NCBI GenBank assembly: GCA_013416395.1
Contig: JACCEP010000008.1
Coordinates: forward strand, 124,001-188,000
DNA: 64,000 nucleotides
Direction of reading: 5' to 3'
DNA from: Alcaligenaceae bacterium
GTDB lineage: Bacteria; Pseudomonadota; Gammaproteobacteria; Burkholderiales; Burkholderiaceae_B
Under the pieces are notes generated by a model. That model saw nothing but the letters and a program-made list of their open reading frames with translations, had not been told where the DNA came from and did not search any database. A program made the translations under genes and the position numbers. This document shows positions 16,682 to 23,394 of the stretch, in pieces. Every line of letters starts with the position of its first letter. Positions within the stretch are counted from its first letter, which is position 1.

Positions 16682-17988
16682 TACGCCACCTCGAAAGGTA
16701 CCCGGTCGATCCCGTGCCAGTCCCAGCCACCTGGGTTCCACGTAATAAGGCCGCTCATTGGTTGCGTGCGGCCCCATGCGTCGGTAGCGCGCACCCAAAC
16801 CTCATACTTGCCCGGTTCGAGCTTTACGTGTGTGTTCCAGTAATGCCATGCATACGGGCCGTCAGAGTTATCGATGTCGGTAGTTTGCCACGTTTTGCCC
16901 TGGTCCAGTGATACGCGAATGTCGTCCAGAGACGCCAGCCCATCGTTCCACGCGACCCCCTTTAGCTCGACGTCGCCCGCTTTTGCCGTTTGCCCGGAAA
17001 GGGGTGCAAAGACCACACTCATGATGGCGAAGCCGTACGTGGGTGTACTGTTTTCACGGGTTAGGTCTTGCGTCGTGAATTTACCCGGTTCAACCGGCAT
17101 AATCGGCATGCGATATGTTTTCTGCATGATGGCGCTAGGGGTGGGCTCGTCCATGAGTAGCAGGTCGGTGAGCCACTTCACATTCATATTCCCGTAATAG
17201 CCAGGAATGATCAAGCGTACAGGCCCGCCGTGTACGGAGGGAATCGGCTTGCCATTCAGGCGAACCGCCAGAATGGCGTCGTCCATTTGTGGTGCCTCCA
17301 GATGGAAGCTTTTGATCATGTCAGCACCACCAGGAACCGGGGGCTCGTCCTTGCCATTGGCCGTCAAGAACCTAACGCTGGCCGCCGGGCTAAGGTCAAG
17401 ACTCTTGAGCAGTGCCTTAAGGGGCACACCTTCCCAGGTTAAGTTGGCCATTCCGCCGTGCTTCCAGCCTGAACCAGGCGTTTTTGCCTTGTCCCAATAA
17501 TATGAGCGACCATTGCCGGCGCACTGCATAACTGCCACGCGCTTTACATGATCCATTTGTTCCAGATCGGCGACCTTGATTGTTTTTGGTCGCTGCACCA
17601 GGCCTGACACCAGAATGGTCCAGTTTTGGATGGTTTCATGGCTTGCCGGATCGGTTGTGGCTATCCAAGAGCCTGCCCCATCGATGGGGAAGTGATTTCG
17701 ACTGTAGATGAGATCCACAGGCGTGGATCGATGTTCGCGCAGCAAATTGAGAGGTGTTTCCATCACCCCGAGTTTGCCGTTGTGCACAATCATCTCTGCG
17801 CTTTTGCCATGAATAATTGTTGCGCCAGTTGGTGCCGCGGCAGTGGGTGTGGCAGCAGTCTGGCTCTCTGCAGCGTGTGCCAACGAAGTAAAACCCGCAA
17901 CACTGCTTAAACCCACCGCTCCTCCGGCGGCACTGATAGTTTTCAGGAAGGTACGGCGGTCAATATTTCCTTCATTACGATAATTCAC
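16681..17988 (-). CDS. periplasmic sulfite oxidase / sulfur dehydrogenase, molybdopterin subunit (SoxC/SorA-like)
   Basis: A 435-residue protein with a twin-arginine leader (DRRTFLKTISAAGGAVG), so it is exported folded with its cofactor. The sulfite-oxidase molybdopterin domain includes the cysteine loop MQCAGNGRSYY (Mo ligand Cys) and HGGPVRLIIPGYYGNMNVKWL. The Mo-Co dimerisation domain follows (GVAWNDGLASLDDIRVSLDQGKTW, residues ~335-425). It oxidises sulfite or protein-bound sulfur and passes electrons to the dihaem cytochrome encoded next. AAGGAG precedes the ATG. No soxXYZAB genes are in the window, so it may work as a sulfite dehydrogenase. Confidence 0.9.
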   Translation of the reverse strand: MNYRNEGNIDRRTFLKTISAAGGAVGLSSVAGFTSLAHAAESQTAATPTAAAPTGATIIHGKSAEMIVHNGKLGVMETPLNLLREHRSTPVDLIYSRNHFPIDGAGSWIATTDPASHETIQNWTILVSGLVQRPKTIKVADLEQMDHVKRVAVMQCAGNGRSYYWDKAKTPGSGWKHGGMANLTWEGVPLKALLKSLDLSPAASVRFLTANGKDEPPVPGGADMIKSFHLEAPQMDDAILAVRLNGKPIPSVHGGPVRLIIPGYYGNMNVKWLTDLLLMDEPTPSAIMQKTYRMPIMPVEPGKFTTQDLTRENSTPTYGFAIMSVVFAPLSGQTAKAGDVELKGVAWNDGLASLDDIRVSLDQGKTWQTTDIDNSDGPYAWHYWNTHVKLEPGKYEVWVRATDAWGRTQPMSGLITWNPGGWDWHGIDRVPFEVA

Positions 17989-18298
17989 GCTACTCTCCTT
18001 TTACATCGGTTCGTAGATATGTCTCCACTTCCAAAATACTCCCCCAAAACCGGGTTAACAATAGGGTATTTGGATGTTATTGATTCACGCCTTGTCGATA
18101 GGCATCCGGTTGCATACAACACGGGCCCGCCTGGCAGTATGACTATGCAAAGCCATGCAAGCATCGCTATCAGCACTATGGGAATGCGCCCCGCGCATGA
18201 TGGATTGCTTGACAGTGGCTGGTTTGCTGGCGCAATAATGAAGCCCACAAACGGAACTGGCGTCTGAAGCCAGACCGAAAAAACCCTGAGAGGAAGAC
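17989..18298. other. divergent intergenic region between soxC-like and esterase genes
   Basis: This 310-bp gap holds the divergent promoters of the molybdoenzyme operon and the esterase gene. I see ribosome-binding sites at both ends (AAGGAGAG on the minus strand, GAGAGGAAG on the plus strand) but no convincing extra gene or operator. Confidence 0.4.
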
Positions 18299-19171
18299 AT
18301 GAAGCCAGCTTTAAAACTGATGACGGCGACTGCCGCGTCCCTGCTATTGGCAGCCCCGTCCTATGCAAGTGAGATTGTTCAGACGTCGTTCGAATCGCAG
18401 ACCCTGGGGCACGAGATAAAAATGGATGTCTACCTGCCAGATGGTTATGAGGAGGCCACCGATAAGTTCCCGGTTATCTATATGCTTCATGGGGCTGGCG
18501 CCAACGAGACCGCGTGGGTAATGAAAGGAGGTATTCAGGTAACAGCAGACCAGCTCATCATACGCAAAGAACTTCGTAAGTCAGTCATTGTGATGCCCAC
18601 CACGGGGCCAGAGTCTTGGTACACGGACGGGAATGCTGTCAAGGCCGAGACGGCCTTTATTGAAGACATAATCCCCTACGCAGAAAATCACTACAAGATC
18701 CGTAGCGACCGGGCGGGGCGTTCGATTGGAGGGCTTTCCATGGGTGGCTATGGTGCACTCAATCTGAGTCTCTCGCATCCAAAGCTATTTTGTGCAGCTG
18801 GCATCTTGAGCCCCGCCATATATGATCCATTCCCTCCAGCCACATCTGCATCGCGGCGCACCCCGCAATTCTCCAAAGATGGTAATTTTGATGAGGCTGC
18901 CTGGACGAAATCGCTCTATCCTGCAAGGCTGTCGTCCTATTATGACGCCAAGACTACTGTTCCCATGTGGATCGAATCAGGGGATCAGGATCGGTTCGGG
19001 ATTGTGCTCGCAGCCGCTAAGCTTTACTGGACGCTACACAAGGTGCAACCTGATGACATTGAGTATCGGGTGATCGATGGAAATCACGACTGGCTGGTTT
19101 TTCGTGAGTCTTCAGTGAGGGCTCTGCCCTACATGAGCAAGAAGTGTGAGGCGCTAGACAAAAAACCCTAA
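18299..19171 (+). CDS. exported esterase (esterase D / tributyrin-esterase family)
   Basis: A 290-residue protein with a cleavable signal peptide (MKPALKLMTATAASLLLAAPSYA). The alpha/beta fold shows FPVIYMLHGAGANETAW (oxyanion strand), the nucleophile motif GGLSMGGYGALN around residue 145, a likely acid in IESGDQDRFG and the catalytic histidine in DGNHDW. Members hydrolyse short-chain carboxyl esters, S-formylglutathione-like substrates or mycolyl-type esters. Export to the periplasm argues against the cytosolic S-formylglutathione role. A GAGAGGAAG ribosome-binding site precedes the ATG. It stands alone. Confidence 0.88.
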   Translation: MKPALKLMTATAASLLLAAPSYASEIVQTSFESQTLGHEIKMDVYLPDGYEEATDKFPVIYMLHGAGANETAWVMKGGIQVTADQLIIRKELRKSVIVMPTTGPESWYTDGNAVKAETAFIEDIIPYAENHYKIRSDRAGRSIGGLSMGGYGALNLSLSHPKLFCAAGILSPAIYDPFPPATSASRRTPQFSKDGNFDEAAWTKSLYPARLSSYYDAKTTVPMWIESGDQDRFGIVLAAAKLYWTLHKVQPDDIEYRVIDGNHDWLVFRESSVRALPYMSKKCEALDKKP

Positions 19172-19240
19172 TCGTAGAAGCAAACTCGGGCGGCGCACTG
19201 AGCAAATCGGTGCCCGCTACCAAGAATTTCTGAACCTTAG

Positions 19241-19356
19241 CTACTTTACAGACGGCACAACCTTTAGCAGGTCACCGTTGGGATCGTATACCTGCACCGT
19301 TGGAGGCATCCTTACCGTGAAATCGATCCCGTCAGCAGGGCGGGTAGAATGAAGGT
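19241..19356 (-). pseudogene. possible remnant of an unidentified gene (C-terminal fragment)
   Basis: On the minus strand a frame without a start reads TRPADGIDFTVRMPPTVQVYDPNGDLLKVVPSVK and then stops at 19241. The VQVYDPNGDLLKVV ending looks like the end of a real beta-rich protein (for example a vicinal-oxygen-chelate or propeller-type protein). An in-frame stop about 37 residues upstream leaves no gene. It may be a decayed fragment; chance is not excluded. Confidence 0.25.
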
Positions 19357-19400
19357 TCTAGGTGTAAATCAAAGTTTCTGTACAGCTTGAGGGCCGAGGT

Positions 19401-19835
19401 ATGAGCGAATCTTTGCATGTGGTATGTACACACTGTCATGCCGTGAACCGGGTGCCGGCGCTACGTATAGATGATGCGCCCACATGCGGGCGTTGCCAGC
19501 AGCCACTGTTTCAGGGTCTGCCGGTGGCGCTAGACGGCACTCATTTTGACAAACATCTGAAGGGCGACCTGCCGCTGGTGGTTGATTTTTGGGCGCCCTG
19601 GTGTGGGCCATGCAAAACTATGGCGCCCCAGTTCGCAGCGGCAGCGCAACAACTTGAGCCGCACATGAGGTTAGCCAAAATCGACACTGAGGCTGAACAA
19701 GCGCTTGGTGCACGATTCGGTATCCGCAGTATTCCGACAATGGTGCTGTTTCACAATGGCCGCGAGCTGGCCAGAAAATCGGGTGCATTGGCAACCCGCG
19801 ACATCGTCGCTTGGGCCCGCAGTGTGCTTAAGTGA
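19401..19835 (+). CDS. trxC: thioredoxin 2 (zinc-containing)
   Basis: A 144-residue protein with an N-terminal zinc ribbon (CTHC at residues ~9-12 and CGRC at ~29-32) followed by a thioredoxin domain with active site WAPWCGPCK and the cis-proline segment SIPTMVLF. This two-part layout defines TrxC, a cytosolic disulfide reductase that acts with thioredoxin reductase and is often induced by oxidative stress. GAGG lies upstream of the ATG. It is a single gene, converging on the PAS regulator gene. Confidence 0.95.
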   Translation: MSESLHVVCTHCHAVNRVPALRIDDAPTCGRCQQPLFQGLPVALDGTHFDKHLKGDLPLVVDFWAPWCGPCKTMAPQFAAAAQQLEPHMRLAKIDTEAEQALGARFGIRSIPTMVLFHNGRELARKSGALATRDIVAWARSVLK

Positions 19836-19930
19836 GCAATTCTTTATTATGAACAAAACCTCCGTTTTACGCGAGAGCTTGTCTGCCGTCTGAAGCCTCT
19901 TGTTAATCAGAGGACTCTGCAAGACCACGC

Positions 19931-20617
19931 TTACAAAAGCACCTCCACAGGATCGTAAAACCGGTAGCCTACGCCGCGCAGCGTTGCAACGGGCAGCTTC
20001 ATGCCGCTGCTTTGCTCTACTTTACGGCGCAAACGACGCATTTGCGAATCCATCCTGCGCTGATCGTATTCAAAGTAGTCCTGGCCGAGCGCAGCAATTA
20101 TCCTCTTGCGGCTGACTACCCCTGCGCCTGATGCCAAAACCTGCAGCACTAAATAGTCTTGGGAGGACAACGCGATTGGCTGCTGCCCAGGCGGCGTCAG
20201 GGTGGGAGGGGCGCCCGAGAGCTGCCAGCGCTTTGCGGCCGATGGCGGTACGGCCGTCGCGGTCTTGCTTTCTTCGCTCGGGTGTTCGGCAATTTCACGG
20301 GCGACCGCAACCCTTATCCCCTGATCGGGGTACCACCGGGCAGACCACATTATGTGAACCAGACTGCCGTCTTTGCGTACATAACGATTCTGAAAATTAA
20401 ACTGCAGATGCCCTTGCATCAGTCGCCCGACGGCCTCGATGGTTCGTTGACGTTCTGGTTCGTGGACCAGGTCGAGCATCTGACGACCAATCAGTTCGTG
20501 CTCTTTGTAACCAAAGATTCGTTCGCACGCCCCGTCTACAGAAAGAAAAATACCTTTTTCATTAACGACACAGACGGCGTCCAATAACAAGTCCATTAAA
20601 TGCGGTTTAGTGTTCAT
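19931..20617 (-). CDS. PAS-domain regulator with OmpR-type winged-helix DNA-binding domain
   Basis: A 228-residue soluble protein. The PAS domain spans about residues 5-115 (MDLLLDAVCVVNEKGIFLSV, FGYKEHELIGRQMLDLVHP-like, RYVRKDGSLVHIMWSARWY). A 30-residue Pro/Ala linker leads to a C-terminal OmpR/PhoB winged helix (ALSSQDYLVLQVLAS... VSRKRIIAALG... MRRLRRKVEQ... TLRGVGYRFY, residues ~148-225). There is no receiver or kinase domain, so it is a one-component sensor-regulator in which PAS replaces the phosphorylated receiver. It is divergent from the surface-adhesin operon across a 463-bp AT-rich region and is its most likely regulator (inference). Confidence 0.85.
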   Translation of the reverse strand: MNTKPHLMDLLLDAVCVVNEKGIFLSVDGACERIFGYKEHELIGRQMLDLVHEPERQRTIEAVGRLMQGHLQFNFQNRYVRKDGSLVHIMWSARWYPDQGIRVAVAREIAEHPSEESKTATAVPPSAAKRWQLSGAPPTLTPPGQQPIALSSQDYLVLQVLASGAGVVSRKRIIAALGQDYFEYDQRRMDSQMRRLRRKVEQSSGMKLPVATLRGVGYRFYDPVEVLL

Positions 20618-21080
20618 CGACTCATCATCATTTTGTTGAAATTTACTTACTTCGGGTTGCTTTTGTTCACTTTTGCTTATATCTGCTCAGACTTGCTCAG
20701 TTTCGACATATAACTCATCGATATAATTTGCAACCAATACTATCAAAATAAACCAGAGTGCGATATTGATATGACCCCTATTTATCGCTCGGCAGGCAAC
20801 GGCAGCATACGTTTCGAGACAAAAATTAAAAATCCTGCCTTTTTTCTTTTAAGCGCATGGTTGCCGCGTATCCGTTGATGCATGTTCACGTAACGAATCT
20901 GCAAGACTTGCTGGCCGTTTATGCATGTCTTTTTACCGGGAAAGTTGGCTTCCAACAAGCAAATCATGCTTTCCACATGCAACCTTATTTGCCAAATCAC
21001 AATTTGGATTGTGAAGCGCCCTAATTATGAAAAAACAAGCACTTACACTTTCTGTCACCGCAGCAAAAGGACAGGCCTCA
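20618..21080. other. AT-rich divergent control region of the adhesin operon
   Basis: This 463-bp gap separates the PAS/winged-helix gene from the first adhesin-system gene. It is markedly AT-richer than its surroundings, contains a CTCAGACTTGCTCAG direct repeat near 20685-20700 and a perfect inverted repeat at 20997-21014. A 55-codon frame (20857-21024) without a ribosome-binding site is probably not a gene. Confidence 0.45.
20997..21014. promoter_or_regulatory. inverted repeat upstream of the adhesin operon
   Basis: TCACAAT and ATTGTGA form perfect 7-bp arms with a TTGG centre, 67 bp before the likely GTG start of the first gene. The size fits a dimeric regulator binding site, and the divergent PAS/winged-helix protein is a candidate. 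It could also form a small hairpin in the leader. Confidence 0.4.
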
Positions 21081-21704
21081 GTGAATAAGCATCGTGTACG
21101 GCTGTCGCCTCTGGTTTTAAGTTGCCTGGGCCTGCTGTGCGCGGCAGCGGCACCTGTCGTCCATGCACAGGTATGGGCCTTCGAAGGGTTGCCCTGGCAG
21201 TTCGAGACGTCGGCCGATAAAGCCAACAAAGCAGGTGTGCTGGATATTATGGAAAGGAAAAAGGGTGGCTACTACGACTCATTCCAGACCACCAACTACA
21301 TCACCAACACCACCAACATCCAGCGGCAATACAACTGCGGGGTCACGGCTAACGCCACTGGCTCGATGGCTGACAGCGCGCAAGGCTCAACAGTATCGTC
21401 GCCAGTAACCACCAACACCAGCGGCAATTACCTGACGTCGACCGGAAACACCAGCAGCACAGGTGCAATGGATAGTTCCAGCTCCGGCTCAGCCGGGGCC
21501 AGCACGGATCAATCCAATACAGGCGCGGTATCGGCTGGCGTGAGAGGTTCGCCCAGTGATGCCAGCTCTGGGCAAATACACGCCGGCAGTGGCACAAGCT
21601 CACAAGCCTTGAATGTCAACCAATCTAATACGGGATCCCAGACGGCATCGCTGTCGGGAAGCACGGGATGCGCTTTTGGTTCCGGCGGCGTTGCCTTGAA
21701 CTAG
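21081..21704 (+). CDS. exported HfaA/curlin-like small Ser/Asn/Thr-rich protein
   Basis: The frame opens at an ATG at 21027, but a GTG at 21081 has AAAAGG 9 bp upstream and yields a normal signal peptide (VNKHRVRLSPLVLSCLGLL... VVHA-Q), so I choose it (207 residues). The mature protein starts QVWAFEGLPWQFE and contains IQRQYNCGVTANATG. It is very rich in Ser, Gly, Asn and Thr and repeats the element QSNTGAVSAG / QSNTGSQTASLSG, spaced like the Gln/Asn strand-loop repeats of curlins. By position beside a CsgG/HfaB-like channel gene (6-bp gap) it is the best counterpart of HfaA. The homology is weak and the function inferred. Confidence 0.6.
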   Translation: MNKHRVRLSPLVLSCLGLLCAAAAPVVHAQVWAFEGLPWQFETSADKANKAGVLDIMERKKGGYYDSFQTTNYITNTTNIQRQYNCGVTANATGSMADSAQGSTVSSPVTTNTSGNYLTSTGNTSSTGAMDSSSSGSAGASTDQSNTGAVSAGVRGSPSDASSGQIHAGSGTSSQALNVNQSNTGSQTASLSGSTGCAFGSGGVALN

Positions 21705-21710
21705 GTTCAC

Positions 21711-23138
21711 ATGAAAACGCAACCCAGATCCCCAGCGTCAGTTACATCTATTACAAGCATGAGCACAATGAATCCTGCCGTCAACTGCAAAACATCCTCC
21801 TTCAGCCGTGGTCTCATCGGAACCTCCCGGCGTTGGATGACTGCCTGCAGCTTGCTTGTGATACTTACCCTGACGGGCTGTGCTCCCATGATGACCATGG
21901 AAAAAATGGCCCCCGATGAAGCGCCGGTCTTGATGGGGTCTTCAGTTCGCAACAACCGCACGCCCATCGATGGTGCGTTCACGTGTCTGGCCAATGAAAT
22001 CGTGACCCAAAGAAAGCCACGCCTTTCCATTGCCGTGGGTGACGTCAAAGACTATACCGGCAAATACAGCCAGAATGACGGCAGCGCCATTACGCAGGGC
22101 GGAGCCCTGATGGTGTATTCGGCTCTGGGCAAAATGGGTGGGGCTATTCGACTGCAGGAACGCTTCGATACCCGTATCGCCGAGCTCGAACTGGCTTATA
22201 TAGACAGACGCCAGCTGGGCGATGGCGGCACCCATGCATTACAGACCCCGCAAGGGCAGGAGTCCGTTCCGTGGGTACCGTACTTTGGTGGCACCATTTT
22301 GCGTTCCAACTATTACATTGTTGGCGGCATTACCGAGCTGAACTACAACATTCAGTCGGGCGGTGGCCAGGTTCTTATTGGCGGCGTTGGTCCCAAGGCG
22401 CGCACATTTACCATGAGCATCGGCGTCGACTTGCGCATCATCGACACGCAAACCTTGACCGTGGTCGATACGGTCAGTCTGCAAAAACAAATCGTCGGCT
22501 TTGAAGTCGGCTTCGATACGTTCCGTTTTTTCGGCAGCAATCTGTTCGATATCAATTTGGGCGCGAAGAATATGGAGCCACTGCAACTGGGTGTGCGTAT
22601 CGCCCTAGAGCAAGGTGTGCTGGACTTGATCGGAGCAGTTACCCAGGTCGACCCGCAGGGCTGTCTGGACAAAGCGTTGGCAGCGGGTAAACCAGGGGTT
22701 GGGAGCAAGCCGGCAACCCCACCAGCAACACCTCAAGCTAGTCCTATCGCGCCTCCTGCTGCCCCACCCGCACCTATGGGCAAAGCGACAAATGCCGGCC
22801 CTGCCCTGGGTGGCACTAACTACCAAATCGCGTATGAGTTTGGCGATCCGAGCATCAGCCAGCAGTCGGGCTCGGTCATTGAGCGCATCGTAGCTGATGC
22901 CGCCGCACATAAAACGGTCGAGGTGCAGATTATTGCGCGGGACACTGAAAGCTGGTCTCCGATCAAGCGTCAGGAGTTAACTGGCCAGCGCGTCCGTAAC
23001 CTGCGCGATGCGCTGGCGGTGCGCGGTGTACACCCATCGCGCGTACGGACCACATGGGAACCCGCTGCAACCGACACATCCATACGGCGCGACGGCGCGG
23101 GATACCAGATTTTCGCAGTGGTTAGCATTACGCCGTAA
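21711..23138 (+). CDS. CsgG/HfaB-family outer-membrane secretion lipoprotein fused to an OmpA-like domain
   Basis: A 475-residue frame. The lipobox LTLTGC puts the lipidated Cys at residue 57, so the true start is probably internal (ATG at 21768 or 21837). Residues ~75-325 match the CsgG fold (LSIAVGDVKDYTGKYSQNDGS, SNYYIVGGITELNYNIQSGG, FTMSIGVDLRIIDTQTLTVVDTVS, GFEVG...). CsgG-type proteins form nonameric outer-membrane channels for curlin subunits, and HfaB is the holdfast-anchor version. A Pro/Ala linker (328-368) leads to an extra domain (370-475) with OmpA-like pattern (VEVQIIARDTES..., ELTGQRVRNLRDALAVRGV), which in that family binds peptidoglycan. The flanking genes encode its presumed cargo. 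Confidence 0.8.
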   Translation: MKTQPRSPASVTSITSMSTMNPAVNCKTSSFSRGLIGTSRRWMTACSLLVILTLTGCAPMMTMEKMAPDEAPVLMGSSVRNNRTPIDGAFTCLANEIVTQRKPRLSIAVGDVKDYTGKYSQNDGSAITQGGALMVYSALGKMGGAIRLQERFDTRIAELELAYIDRRQLGDGGTHALQTPQGQESVPWVPYFGGTILRSNYYIVGGITELNYNIQSGGGQVLIGGVGPKARTFTMSIGVDLRIIDTQTLTVVDTVSLQKQIVGFEVGFDTFRFFGSNLFDINLGAKNMEPLQLGVRIALEQGVLDLIGAVTQVDPQGCLDKALAAGKPGVGSKPATPPATPQASPIAPPAAPPAPMGKATNAGPALGGTNYQIAYEFGDPSISQQSGSVIERIVADAAAHKTVEVQIIARDTESWSPIKRQELTGQRVRNLRDALAVRGVHPSRVRTTWEPAATDTSIRRDGAGYQIFAVVSITP

Positions 23139-23253
23139 AGGTTCGGCGCTTATCAAACAATAAGGAGGGGGGTATGTGCGCGCCGATTTAACCCAGGCAA
23201 ACAGTAATACGCAGCAAAGAGATAAAAAATATGGCAAAACAACTGCCGACCGC

Positions 23254-23291
23254 CGCCCCTTGCGGTACAGCCTGGCTGTATCGCAAGGGCG
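23254..23291 (+). promoter_or_regulatory. strong intercistronic hairpin between the channel and large adhesin genes
   Basis: CCTTGCGGTACAG pairs with CTGTATCGCAAGG (one G-U pair) around a CCTGG loop, and flanking CGCC/GGCG extends the stem with one bulged base. There is no T-run. It lies in the 256-bp gap before the adhesin gene and is probably a processing, stability or attenuation element. A 32-codon frame (23231-23329) spans it but is probably not translated. Confidence 0.6.
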
Positions 23292-23394
23292 CCGTCGAAA
23301 GGTTCTATACGCCTGCAGTAGTTAACTGAATTGGCTTCGGCATGACTTGACGGGACCGCCGCAGCCAAAAACGAAGAACCTCATGGAGATTAAC

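Noticed and set aside
20857-21024. A 55-codon plus-strand frame (ending ...NHNLDCEAP) just before the adhesin operon
   Set aside because: It lacks a ribosome-binding site and overlaps a control-region palindrome; composition gives no support for a real protein.
23231-23329. A 32-codon frame starting MAKQLPTAAPCGTAWLYRKG
   Set aside because: It spans a long hairpin whose pairing explains the sequence better than coding; only a weak purine-rich stretch precedes it.
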